Below are positions 9,838 through 18,726 of a DNA stretch of 64,000 nucleotides, one piece after another. The position numbers were made by a program, and so were the translations under genes. How positions within the stretch are numbered: the stretch's first letter is position 1; every line of letters starts with the position of its first letter. The stretch spans positions 1,792,501 through 1,856,500 of the forward strand of contig NZ_JAUCEU010000007.1 in NCBI RefSeq assembly GCF_030348765.1, read 5' to 3'. The notes under the pieces are model-generated. The model did not search any database, was not told the origin of the DNA, and was given only the letters and a program-made list of their open reading frames with translations. Origin of the DNA: Neobacillus sp. CF12. Its GTDB lineage: Bacteria; Bacillota; Bacilli; Bacillales; Cytobacillaceae.

Positions 9838-10650
9838 TTATTGATAACTAATAGCTTGCTTTCCCATTTGAATCCATGATTCTTCAAAACTATCTCTTGG
9901 AACGGCAGTATATGGTTGATCTGCTAACGGATCGTTTAGATACACATTATTTTCGTCATAGCCTACCACTAATACACTGTGCTCACGATAGGTAATTTGA
10001 ATTTCCCCGGATGCTGTTTGCCAAGTGGTAAATTCACTTTCTGGCAGCTGAGAAAATCTTGAATTTGTAATGACCCAAACAGGAGAACTATTTTCTATCA
10101 TATTATAAACAGACTCAATACTTTCGCCTGTTAAATCTATAATTCTCCCTGGTAAATAGGTTTCAGCTAAAGCTGCAATCGGGGCATGGTAAACGCCATA
10201 TCCAGGATTATCAAACGAATAGATATCCCCAACAAATCCATCATTTGGATTTCCATTTAATCCGTTCGAATCACGAAAAGGAATGGTGGTAATTTCGTTT
10301 GCAAGCGTCATTTTGTCCACAGAAACACCCGCATACTGAAGGAGCATTGCTAGACTCGTAACTTCGCAGCCACGTGGTAATTCAGGCATTTGTCGGATAT
10401 GCGGAACGTTAACTACTTTTCCATCCTGCACCTGACTTACAACTTGAATTTCGTCCGTATTCAGTATTGTATCAGAAGATGATGCAACCGAATTTGAATC
10501 AGATATATTCGTAAGTTGTTCTTGGTTTGTTTCCTCTATTTCATTTCTTATTTCTGTAGTAGTGCTAGATTCTGATTTTTGTGCTTGCGCATAATTCACG
10601 CCTATGAGTATTCCCATGACGAGTATTAGAATAATTATTTTTAACTTCAA
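9838..10650 (-). CDS. Exported C39-like cysteine peptidase
   Basis: This is a papain-like peptidase of the C39_2 group. The start is TTG at 10650, preceded by AAAGGGGGG at nine bases; it places a clean signal peptide or anchor (KLKIIILILVMGILIGV) at the very N-terminus, which an upstream ATG at 10719 would not. After a Ser/Glu/Thr-rich linker the catalytic domain runs from PHIRQMPELPRGCEVTS, with the nucleophilic Cys. His follows in REHSVLVVGYD and Asp in YLNDPLAD. The protein probably acts at the cell wall or on extracellular peptides; its substrate is unknown. It lies 104 bp upstream of the response regulator gene on the same strand but has no clear functional tie to it. Confidence 0.85.
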   Translation of the reverse strand: MKLKIIILILVMGILIGVNYAQAQKSESSTTTEIRNEIEETNQEQLTNISDSNSVASSSDTILNTDEIQVVSQVQDGKVVNVPHIRQMPELPRGCEVTSLAMLLQYAGVSVDKMTLANEITTIPFRDSNGLNGNPNDGFVGDIYSFDNPGYGVYHAPIAALAETYLPGRIIDLTGESIESVYNMIENSSPVWVITNSRFSQLPESEFTTWQTASGEIQITYREHSVLVVGYDENNVYLNDPLADQPYTAVPRDSFEESWIQMGKQAISYQ

Positions 10651-10936
10651 ATTTTTTCGCCCCCCTTTTTTGGCAGTAATGTGCATGAATAACTGAATAG
10701 CCTTATTATGAGGGCGCAACCTTAAACTTTTCTTAAAAATGAAATTAAAAAAGAGTCAGTCCTCTTTACTAGAAGATTATGATTGTTTATTATGTAACAG
10801 ATTAGTTTTATACTAGTTAAGAATTGTTTAAGGTAAATAGGGAACAATAGAAGAGTGATAGAAATAGAGGAATAGGAAGAAGAAAGCTCTGCTTAGAAGG
10901 AGCCTAGTAAACTTCTAAACGAGAGGAAGAGGCATC

Positions 10937-11521
10937 ATGAAAAGAAATTGGATTAAATGGTTACTTTTTCTAGTTGTTCTAGGGATTAGTACTATTTTTA
11001 TATTTAGAGAAAACGAAACCAAACCGTCTAAAGCAACAGGCATTAAACAAGACCAAAATGTGCCTCTGCCAACGGAACTCCATCCAATAATAAAGGAACG
11101 AAGTGATCAATTAGTCCAACAAGCAGCCAAAAAGGGCATTGTAATTTTGATTACTGACGGTTTTCGCAGTGTAGAGGAGCAGAACACGATTTATGAACAG
11201 GGACGTACAGCAGAGGGTAGTATTGTCACGAATGCAAAAGGTGGAGAATCCTATCATAATTATGGGCTTGCGATTGATTTTGCACTTGAAACTCCTTCAG
11301 GTGATGTTATTTGGGATCGGCAATATGATGGCAATCAAAATGGAAAGTCCGATTGGTCGGAAGTGGTGAAAATGGCAAAGTCATTAGGATTCGAGTGGGG
11401 CGGAGATTGGAAAGATTTTAAAGATTATCCACATTTCCAAATGGACTTTGGACTGACCATTGCAGATTTGCAGAATGGGCAAAGGCCGGATGAATCATCT
11501 AGCGTAGCGGAAACGCAGTGA
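10937..11521 (+). CDS. M15-family D,D-/L,D-carboxypeptidase or endopeptidase, membrane-anchored or exported
   Basis: This 194-residue zinc peptidase has an N-terminal hydrophobic segment (about residues 7-22) and then an M15 domain of the VanY/CwlK type. The zinc ligands are visible: His and Asp in SYHNYGLAIDF and His in DYPHFQM; TDGFRSVEEQN and WGGDWKDFKDYPH are further family motifs. It would trim stem peptides of peptidoglycan outside the membrane. A GAGGAAGAGG site precedes the ATG. It is transcribed divergently from the C39-like gene with 286 bp between the two starts, and is followed after 5 bp by palindrome copy 3. The exact bond cleaved (D-Ala-D-Ala or L-Ala-D-Glu) cannot be told from the sequence. 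Confidence 0.9.
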   Translation: MKRNWIKWLLFLVVLGISTIFIFRENETKPSKATGIKQDQNVPLPTELHPIIKERSDQLVQQAAKKGIVILITDGFRSVEEQNTIYEQGRTAEGSIVTNAKGGESYHNYGLAIDFALETPSGDVIWDRQYDGNQNGKSDWSEVVKMAKSLGFEWGGDWKDFKDYPHFQMDFGLTIADLQNGQRPDESSSVAETQ

Positions 11522-11526
11522 TATAG

Positions 11527-11580
11527 ACCAAGGGGACGGTTCTCCTGGCCATTTTTGGCCAGGAGAACCGTCCCCTTGGT
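11527..11580. repeat. Dispersed palindrome, copy 3 of 6 (REP-like)
   Basis: This is the most regular copy: both arms match the family consensus exactly, separated by an ATTTTT-type tip inside GGCC. It lies between the converging M15 peptidase gene (5 bp after its stop) and gltB (12 bp from its stop). Degenerate CCCTTGGTTA units follow the right arm. Because it is symmetric it could end transcription from both sides. Confidence 0.92.
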
Positions 11581-11592
11581 TACCCTTGGTTA

Positions 11593-13059
11593 TTATCCAA
11601 TCAAATATTTGTGAACTTCCTGTGCGACTTCACGGCCTTCATTGATTGCCCAAACGATGAGGCTTTGACCTCTTCTGGCATCGCCTGCAGCGAACACTCC
11701 TTTTACGTTGGTTTTAAACTCACCGTACTTTGCAGCAACCTTTTGGTTGACTGCCTCCACACCGAAATGGCTTAATAAAGGCTGTTCAGTACCTTCAAAG
11801 CCGATTGCGATAAACACAAACTGAGCTGGCCATACTTTTTCAGTTCCTGGGATTTCTTTAAAATAATAACGACCTTCTTCATCCTTTAACTTCTCCATTT
11901 GGATAGTGTGTAGCTCTTTAAGATTTCCATTCTCATCGGCGACAATTTTTTTTGTTTGAATTGAGTATTGGCGTGGATCTTCCCCAAATTTGGTTTCTGC
12001 TTCCTTATACGCATAATCCATGGTAAAAACGTTCGGATAAGCTGGCCATAAATTTTCAGCTGTACGTTCACCTGGTAATTGCGGATGCTTGCCGAACTGC
12101 ACGACGCTCTTGGCTTTTTGACGAAGCGCTGTTGCCACGCAATCGGCACCTGTGTCCCCGCCACCGATAACGATAACGTCTTTATCTTCTACATTAATAA
12201 ATTTACCATCTTCAAAGTTCGAATCTAATAGACTTTTAGTCGCTAAGGATAAATAATCCATGGCAAAGTGAATTCCTTTTGCTCCACGGCCATCAATTAC
12301 TAAATCCCGCTGCTTTTGGGCTCCTGTACAAAGGATGACGGCATCGAACTGTGCTTGAAGTTCTGCAGCTGTGACATCTTTACCCACTTCTGTATTCGTA
12401 ACAAAGTCAATGCCTTCCTGTGTCAATAAACGAACACGACGTTCTACAACTTCTTTTTCAAGCTTCATGTTCGGAATTCCATACATCAGCAAACCACCAG
12501 GGCGGTCAGCACGTTCAAAAACCGTTACCGAGTGACCAGCTTGATTAAGCTGATCAGCAGCTGCCAAACCTGCAGGACCTGAACCAATAATGGCGACTTT
12601 CTTTCCAGTTCGGGACCTTGGAATCTTTGGTGTGATCCATCCGTTCTCAAAACCTTTATCGATGATTGCTTGTTCAATATTCTTGATTGTTACCGCAGGG
12701 TCGGAAATCGCGAGTGTACATGAACCTTCACATGGCGCCGGACAAACCCTTCCTGTAAACTCAGGAAAATTATTTGTTTTCATCAACCGGTCGAGTGCTT
12801 CTTTCCAACGGCCGCGATACACTAGATCATTCCATTCTGGAATCAGGTTGTGAATCGGGCAGCCTGATGTGGCTCCTTGAATCTCCATCCCGGTATGACA
12901 GAAGGGAACGGAGCAATCCATGCACCGCGCTCCCTGTATTCGTAACTTTTCATCAGAAAAAGGAACACTATACTCCTTCCAATCATTTAAGCGTATCAGT
13001 GGATCTCTTTCCCCCACTTTTTCGCGAGAATATTCCATAAATCCAGTTGGTTTCCCCAT
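11593..13059 (-). CDS. gltB: Glutamate synthase (NADPH) small subunit
   Basis: This 488-residue flavoprotein feeds electrons from NAD(P)H to the large subunit for glutamate formation from glutamine and 2-oxoglutarate. The N-terminal domain has cysteines for iron-sulfur clusters (GARCMDCSVPFCH, SGCPIHNL, RVCPAPCEGSC). An FAD site (AIIGSGPAGLAAADQL) and an NADPH site (IGGGDTGADC) follow, and the C-terminal GVFAAGDARRGQSL is typical. It has a strong AAAGGAGAG site. It lies 17 bp downstream of gltA in the same operon, in the Bacillus order. The name follows Bacillus use, where gltB is the small subunit; in enteric bacteria the same protein is called GltD. Confidence 0.97.
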   Translation of the reverse strand: MGKPTGFMEYSREKVGERDPLIRLNDWKEYSVPFSDEKLRIQGARCMDCSVPFCHTGMEIQGATSGCPIHNLIPEWNDLVYRGRWKEALDRLMKTNNFPEFTGRVCPAPCEGSCTLAISDPAVTIKNIEQAIIDKGFENGWITPKIPRSRTGKKVAIIGSGPAGLAAADQLNQAGHSVTVFERADRPGGLLMYGIPNMKLEKEVVERRVRLLTQEGIDFVTNTEVGKDVTAAELQAQFDAVILCTGAQKQRDLVIDGRGAKGIHFAMDYLSLATKSLLDSNFEDGKFINVEDKDVIVIGGGDTGADCVATALRQKAKSVVQFGKHPQLPGERTAENLWPAYPNVFTMDYAYKEAETKFGEDPRQYSIQTKKIVADENGNLKELHTIQMEKLKDEEGRYYFKEIPGTEKVWPAQFVFIAIGFEGTEQPLLSHFGVEAVNQKVAAKYGEFKTNVKGVFAAGDARRGQSLIVWAINEGREVAQEVHKYLIG

Positions 13060-13076
13060 TGTGCCTCTCTCCTTTC

Positions 13077-16000
13077 TTAGCGGTTTGCAGCTTCCTGCTG
13101 TTTAGATGGTTTTGGTTTTGTAGAGGAATTCGCTAAAAAGGCGCTCATTACTGCTTCTTCTTCCGATAATCCTGCTAATTTTTGCTCTTCAATCAAATGA
13201 ATCATCCGTTTATAATCCTTTGGAATGACCTTGACAAATTTTCTCACACATTCTTTCCAGTTCTCTAGAACACAGCTAGCCTTTACACTTTGCGTGTAAC
13301 GGAAATGGTTTTCGATTAACTGTTTTAGCTCATCCTGCTCTTCAGCAGTTGATACGGATTCAAATTCAATTAATTCTTGATTACACAAATGCTTAAATGC
13401 ATTCTTGTCTTCTGCTAAAACGTAGGCAATACCGCCAGACATTCCTGCTGCAAAGTTTTTGCCAACATCACCTAAGACAACCACTCGTCCGCCAGTCATA
13501 TACTCACAGCCATGGTCACCAATTCCTTCAACCACTACATTTACCCCGCTGTTACGAACAGCAAAACGTTCCCCAGCACGACCGTTAATATAAGCCTCAC
13601 CGCTTGTTGACCCGATAAAAGCGACATTTCCTGCGATGACATTTTCGCCTGAAGCAATTTTGGTATGCTCATCTGCTCTGACGATAATTTTTCCGCCAGA
13701 TAGACCTTTACCTACATAATCGTTGGCATCCCCGGTAAGATGGAGTGTCATGCCTTTCGGTACAAAGGCACCAAAACTTTGTCCGGCAGAACCGGTAAAG
13801 CGTAAGGTAATGGTATCCTCCGGAAGACCGTCCTCACCATACTGTTTGGAAATTTCACTTCCAACGATGGTTCCAACCACACGATTGATATTCGTAATAG
13901 GGAAACTTAAATCTACCGGTGTCCCCTGCTGCAAAGCTGGTTGAACAGCTGGAAGAATTTCTTTGATATCAAGCGATTCGTTAATTCTATGATTTTGTGG
14001 ACGTTTAAAGGTGCGCTGTCCTTCAGGCTTGTAAAGCAATGCAGTTAAATCTAAATGCTGCGCCTTCCAATGTGCTTTTGCCCGCTCACTTACCGTTAAT
14101 ACATCTGTGCTCCCGACCATTTCCTCAACAGTTCTGAAACCAAGCTCAGCCATAATCTCACGCACTTCTTGTGCAATGAAACGCATAAAGTTAACGATAT
14201 AATCCGCTTCACCCGTGAACTTTCTGCGAAGCTCAGGGTTTTGAGTAGCAATTCCAACTGGACATGTATCCAAATGACATACACGCATCATGACGCAGCC
14301 CAGAACAACCAGCGGTGCGGTTGCAAAACCAAATTCCTCTGCTCCGAGCAAAGCCGCCATAACAACGTCCTTGCCAGTCATTAATTTCCCATCTGTTTCA
14401 AGCACAACCCGCTCGCGCAAACCATTCAGCATAAGCGTTTGGTGTGCCTCTGCTAAACCAAGTTCCCACGGCAATCCGGCGTGCTGAATGCTCGTTTTTG
14501 GCGATGCACCCGTTCCGCCATCATAACCACTGATAACAATAACATCGGCTACTGCTTTTGCAACACCTGCAGCAATGGTTCCGACACCGCCTTTTGAAAC
14601 AAGCTTTACGCTAATACGAGCATCACGATTGGCATTTTTCAAATCATGAATCAACTGTGCCAAATCTTCAATGGAGTAAATATCATGGTGCGGCGGCGGT
14701 GAAATTAAGCTGACTCCTGGCGTTGCTCCACGAACGTCGGCAACCCATGGATAAACCTTTGTACCCATCAACTGGCCGCCTTCACCAGGCTTTGCACCTT
14801 GTGCCATTTTAATTTGCAGTTCTTCGGCATTAACAAGATAATGACTCTTTACACCAAAACGGCCAGAAGCAACCTGTTTAATCGCACTTCCTCTGTTGTC
14901 ACCATTTTCATCGATACCAAACCGGCTTGAATCTTCCCCGCCTTCACCGGAATTGCTTTTTCCACCTAAGCGGTTCATGGCAATCGCTAATGTTTCATGC
15001 GCTTCCTTACTGATAGATCCGAACGACATCGCTCCTGTTTTAAAGCGTCGGACGATTGAATCAACGGATTCTACTTCTTCCATCGGCACAGATGGACGTG
15101 TTCCGTTAAAGGTAAATAAGTTGCGTAAGAAACCAAGTCTTTCTTCATTTGCCTGTGTCGAGTATTTTTTAAATAATTCATAATCACCGTTACGGCAAGC
15201 CCATTGCAATGTATGGATGGTTCCAGGATTAAAGGCATGGTGTTCTCCATCATGTCTCCATTGGAAGTTACTTCCTGATTCTAATGTCTTATCAGCCAAT
15301 TCACTATAAGCTTCCCTGTGTCGAAGATTCGCTTCTTTGGCAATTGTATCTAAACCAATTCCCCCAAGTTGGGAAACCGTGCCAGTAAAGTAAGTGTCAA
15401 TAACATCAGAACTGATTCCGACTGCTTCAAAAATTTGCGCACCACGGTAGCTCTGCACGGTTGAAATTCCCATTTTGGACATGACCTTCACTACACCCTC
15501 AGTCATGGCATAAATATACTTCTTAACCGCTTCTTGATAAGAGAACGGCATCGTACCTTCCCTGATTGCTTGTTGATAGGTAGCGAACGCAAGATAAGGG
15601 TTTATTGCGTCAACACCATATCCAAGCAGCACCGCAAAATGGTGTACTTCTCTTACTTCCCCTGTTTCAATAATAATACTTGCTTTCGTTCTTAATCCTT
15701 CACGAATCAAATGTTGATGCAGGGTGCTCGCTGCCAATAAAGATGGAATGGCTACCTCTGTTGCATTCATTTTTCGGTCTGATAGGATAATTAAACTGGT
15801 ACCGCCTGCTATTGCTTTGTCTGCTTGACGGCAAATTTCATTAAGGCTCTTCTCTAAATTCTCTGTGAACAAGATGTCGATTACATTGCTTTTAAATGAT
15901 TCGCTGGTCTTAATTTCTTCAAGTTGAATATTAGTAAGGATTGGTGTCTCCAACTGAATCCGACGACAATTTTCTGCCGATGGATGAAGTAAATTCCCTT

Positions 16001-17624
16001 CTGCTCCTAAATAGGAAATGGCGGAAGTAACAATTGCTTCACGAATCGCGTCAACCGGCGGATTGGTTACTTGTGCAAATAATTGCTTAAAGTAGTTAAA
16101 CAAGTTTTGTGGCCGGTCTGATAAAACTGCAAGAGGCATATCATTTCCCATCGCTCCAAGCGGATCTTTGCCCTCAGATACTGCTGGAAGGATATATTTT
16201 TGAATATCTTCATACGTATATCCAAAGGCTTTTTGAAGGACAAGTAAATCTGCTAAATTTTCTCCCTCAGACTCTTCTCTGTCTTCCAGTTGAACAAGTT
16301 GATCATTTAACCATTGCTGATATGGCAGCTCCTGTGCCAACTGTGATTTTATTTCCTCGTCGGAGATTATTCGTCCTTCTTCTAAATCAATCAAAAGCAT
16401 TTTTCCAGGACGCAGGCGCTCTTTGTACAATACTTTTTCCGGCTCTATATCAATGACACCAACCTCTGATGAAAAAATAATGTAGTCATCGTCTGTAACA
16501 TAATACCGGGCCGGACGAAGACCGTTCCGATCCAAAATAGCTCCAATTTGTTTGCCGTCCGTAAAAGAAATAGCTGACGGCCCATCCCATGGCTCCATTA
16601 ATGTACTGTGGTATTCATAGAAAGCTCGCTTTTCTTCAGTGATATGAGGATTTTCAGACCATGGCTCAGGAACAAGCATCATGGCTGCATGCGCAGGTTT
16701 TCGGCCGGCAAGCACTAAAAATTCCAGCGCATTGTCTAAAATGGAAGAATCACTTCCATCTGTATCGAGGATTGGCAGTACTTTTTTCAAATCCGCTCCA
16801 AACGCCGCTGATACAAATTGACTTTCTCGCGCCTTCATCCAATGAATGTTTCCCTGAAGTGTATTTATCTCACCATTGTGAATTAAATAACGGTTAGGAT
16901 GTGCTCTTTCCCAGCTTGGAAAGGTGTTTGTACTAAAGCGTGAATGCACTAATGCAAACGCAGAGACAAAATTCTCATCCTGCAAATCCAAATAAAACTG
17001 ATCTACTTGTTCAGGCGTTAATAGCCCTTTGTAAACAATCGTTCTGCTCGAAAGACTAGCAAAATAAAAACGAAATCCTGAAGCCATTGCCCATTTTTCG
17101 GCAAGTTTGCGAATTACGTATAATTTGCGTTCAAACGCTAGTGAATCCGCACCTTTTTCGTTGTCAGCAACAAACAACTGGCGAATGACAGGACAACTTT
17201 CCTGCGCCGTTATCCCTATTGATTCAGTATTGACCGGAACCGTTCTCCAGCCAAGCACCCTATGCCCCTCTAGTTCGACCATTTTATTGATATATGATTC
17301 AATTGCTTCGCGTTCACCATCATTCTTTGAGAAAAACAGCATCCCCACACCGTATTTCCCTTTTTCAGGAAAGTTTATCGTTGAACATTCTTTGCGGAAA
17401 AATAGATCCGGTATTTGAACCATAAGTCCCGCGCCATCGCCTGTTAGCGGGTCACTTCCCTGCCCGCCGCGATGATCCAATTGACAAAGCATTTTTAGCC
17501 CTTTTGCCACAATATCATGTGTGGAGATTCCTTTTATGTGAGCATACAAGCCGATTCCACAAGCATCATGTTCAAATTCTGGACGGTAGAGACCTTGTGC
17601 TTTTGGTAGTTGATGAAACGTCAT
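13077..17624 (-). CDS. gltA: Glutamate synthase (NADPH) large subunit
   Basis: This protein of about 1515 residues makes glutamate. The start ATG at 17624 has GGGAGAG seven bases before it; TTG at 17630 is too close to that site. The glutaminase domain begins at Cys22 (HDACGIG), the Ntn nucleophile freed by removal of a propeptide. A central domain follows. The FMN-binding synthase domain has GEGGEDSSRFG, the loop KPGEGGQLMGTKV and the 3Fe-4S cysteines in CHLDTCPVG. The C-terminal GXGXG beta-helix has GGEAYINGRAGERFAVRNSG. The length is that of a full enzyme. It is transcribed divergently from gltC, the expected activator. A TATAAT at 17660-17665 and the nearby palindrome probably form its promoter. 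Confidence 0.97.
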   Translation of the reverse strand: MTFHQLPKAQGLYRPEFEHDACGIGLYAHIKGISTHDIVAKGLKMLCQLDHRGGQGSDPLTGDGAGLMVQIPDLFFRKECSTINFPEKGKYGVGMLFFSKNDGEREAIESYINKMVELEGHRVLGWRTVPVNTESIGITAQESCPVIRQLFVADNEKGADSLAFERKLYVIRKLAEKWAMASGFRFYFASLSSRTIVYKGLLTPEQVDQFYLDLQDENFVSAFALVHSRFSTNTFPSWERAHPNRYLIHNGEINTLQGNIHWMKARESQFVSAAFGADLKKVLPILDTDGSDSSILDNALEFLVLAGRKPAHAAMMLVPEPWSENPHITEEKRAFYEYHSTLMEPWDGPSAISFTDGKQIGAILDRNGLRPARYYVTDDDYIIFSSEVGVIDIEPEKVLYKERLRPGKMLLIDLEEGRIISDEEIKSQLAQELPYQQWLNDQLVQLEDREESEGENLADLLVLQKAFGYTYEDIQKYILPAVSEGKDPLGAMGNDMPLAVLSDRPQNLFNYFKQLFAQVTNPPVDAIREAIVTSAISYLGAEGNLLHPSAENCRRIQLETPILTNIQLEEIKTSESFKSNVIDILFTENLEKSLNEICRQADKAIAGGTSLIILSDRKMNATEVAIPSLLAASTLHQHLIREGLRTKASIIIETGEVREVHHFAVLLGYGVDAINPYLAFATYQQAIREGTMPFSYQEAVKKYIYAMTEGVVKVMSKMGISTVQSYRGAQIFEAVGISSDVIDTYFTGTVSQLGGIGLDTIAKEANLRHREAYSELADKTLESGSNFQWRHDGEHHAFNPGTIHTLQWACRNGDYELFKKYSTQANEERLGFLRNLFTFNGTRPSVPMEEVESVDSIVRRFKTGAMSFGSISKEAHETLAIAMNRLGGKSNSGEGGEDSSRFGIDENGDNRGSAIKQVASGRFGVKSHYLVNAEELQIKMAQGAKPGEGGQLMGTKVYPWVADVRGATPGVSLISPPPHHDIYSIEDLAQLIHDLKNANRDARISVKLVSKGGVGTIAAGVAKAVADVIVISGYDGGTGASPKTSIQHAGLPWELGLAEAHQTLMLNGLRERVVLETDGKLMTGKDVVMAALLGAEEFGFATAPLVVLGCVMMRVCHLDTCPVGIATQNPELRRKFTGEADYIVNFMRFIAQEVREIMAELGFRTVEEMVGSTDVLTVSERAKAHWKAQHLDLTALLYKPEGQRTFKRPQNHRINESLDIKEILPAVQPALQQGTPVDLSFPITNINRVVGTIVGSEISKQYGEDGLPEDTITLRFTGSAGQSFGAFVPKGMTLHLTGDANDYVGKGLSGGKIIVRADEHTKIASGENVIAGNVAFIGSTSGEAYINGRAGERFAVRNSGVNVVVEGIGDHGCEYMTGGRVVVLGDVGKNFAAGMSGGIAYVLAEDKNAFKHLCNQELIEFESVSTAEEQDELKQLIENHFRYTQSVKASCVLENWKECVRKFVKVIPKDYKRMIHLIEEQKLAGLSEEEAVMSAFLANSSTKPKPSKQQEAANR

Positions 17625-17659
17625 ATCCAATCTCTCCCTGTAAGTTAAATTGTCGAAAT

Positions 17660-17717
17660 ATTATATGACCTATTTTAGGTTTTCTAATTGATACAAACAA
17701 TATATAATTTATATCAA
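17660..17717. promoter_or_regulatory. gltA-gltC divergent control region
   Basis: The short gap between gltA and gltC holds three readable signals. Read leftwards, TATAAT (17665-17660) is a good -10 box for gltA. A perfect palindrome ACCTATTTTAGGT (17668-17680) sits just upstream of it. TTGATA (17688-17693) and TATCAA (17712-17717) form a second inverted pair on the gltC side. LysR-type activators such as GltC bind dyads in just such places and repress their own gene from there. Which of the two dyads GltC uses is inference. Confidence 0.5.
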
Positions 17718-17756
17718 ATCAATCTAATTCTTATATCAATGAAAGGTGGAATAGCA

Positions 17757-18662
17757 TTGGAACTTCGTCAATTACGCTATTTAATCGAAGTTGCGGAACG
17801 GCAGCATGTTACAGAGGCAGCTGATAATTTAAACGTGGCACAATCTGCCGTTAGTTATCAAATTACCAAGCTAGAAGAGGAGCTGGGAGTTAAGTTATTA
17901 GAAAAGGTTGGGAGGAACATTAAGATTACACAGGTCGGAAAAATCTTTTTGCAATTTGCTAAAAGTGCTTTAGACACATTAGAAGAAGGAAAGGAAAAAG
18001 TAGAAGAATATCTCAATCCACTAGGAGGAACGCTTCATATTGGATATCCTTCAAGTCTTTCTATCTATTGGCTTCCAACTCTTATTTCAGCTTATAAGGA
18101 AGTTGCGCCTAATGTTAATTTCCATTTGCGGCATGGCTCGTATGCCTACTTAATCAATGCGGTTAAAAAAGGTGAAATCGATTTAGCCTTTCTCGGCCCA
18201 GTCCCTATGAAGGAACCTGATCTTGAGGCTAAGATTTTATTTATGGAAAATATCGTTGCCTTGCTTCCTGAGCATCACCCCTTGGCGGATAGAAAAAGTC
18301 TCTATTTAAGTGACTTGCGAACCGATCGATTCGTCTTATTTCCAGATGGGTATGTCCTTCGAAAGATTGCTGTAGATGCTTGTCATGAGGCTGGCTTTCA
18401 ACCGAACATTGCATCTGAAGGGGAGGATATGGATGCTCTAAAAGGACTTGTTTCCGCAGGAATCGGCGTTAGCCTATTACCTGAAAGTACTTTCTATGAC
18501 TCTGTTCCCCGGTTCACCGTCAAAGTACCGATAGAAATGCCAAAAGCAATGCGTACAGTTGGAATTATTACTCCGAAACACCGAGAAATTGCACCATCCG
18601 AAAAGAATTTCTATCAATTCCTTATCCAATATTTCAGCAGGTTGGAACAATATAAATTATAG
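17757..18662 (+). CDS. gltC: LysR-family activator of glutamate synthase
   Basis: This is a 301-residue LysR-type regulator. TTG at 17757 is the start: AAAGGTGG lies seven bases upstream and the protein then begins ELRQLRYLIEVAE, just like Bacillus GltC. The winged-helix domain spans residues 1-60 (AADNLNVAQSAVSYQITKLE), and the effector domain is about 90-295. Blocks such as LDAL/MDALKGLVSAGIGVSLLPES and TPRFTVK-like text are very close to B. subtilis GltC as I know it. Divergent placement from gltAB supports the role: activation of gltAB when 2-oxoglutarate is high and repression of itself. Palindrome copy 4 starts directly after its stop. Confidence 0.93.
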   Translation: MELRQLRYLIEVAERQHVTEAADNLNVAQSAVSYQITKLEEELGVKLLEKVGRNIKITQVGKIFLQFAKSALDTLEEGKEKVEEYLNPLGGTLHIGYPSSLSIYWLPTLISAYKEVAPNVNFHLRHGSYAYLINAVKKGEIDLAFLGPVPMKEPDLEAKILFMENIVALLPEHHPLADRKSLYLSDLRTDRFVLFPDGYVLRKIAVDACHEAGFQPNIASEGEDMDALKGLVSAGIGVSLLPESTFYDSVPRFTVKVPIEMPKAMRTVGIITPKHREIAPSEKNFYQFLIQYFSRLEQYKL

Positions 18663-18716
18663 ACCGAGGGGACGGTTCTCCCGGCCCTTTTGGGCCAGGG
18701 GAACCGTCCCCTTGGT
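18663..18716. repeat. Dispersed palindrome, copy 4 of 6 (REP-like)
   Basis: This copy begins at the base after the gltC stop and ends 10 bp before the glpD stop, between two converging genes. It has more changes than the others (ACCGAGG on the left, CTCCCGG, and AGGGGAACC on the right). Each change still allows a G-U pair in the RNA of one strand or the other. The tip is CCCTTTTGGG. Confidence 0.9.
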
Positions 18717-18726
18717 TTCTCTTCCC

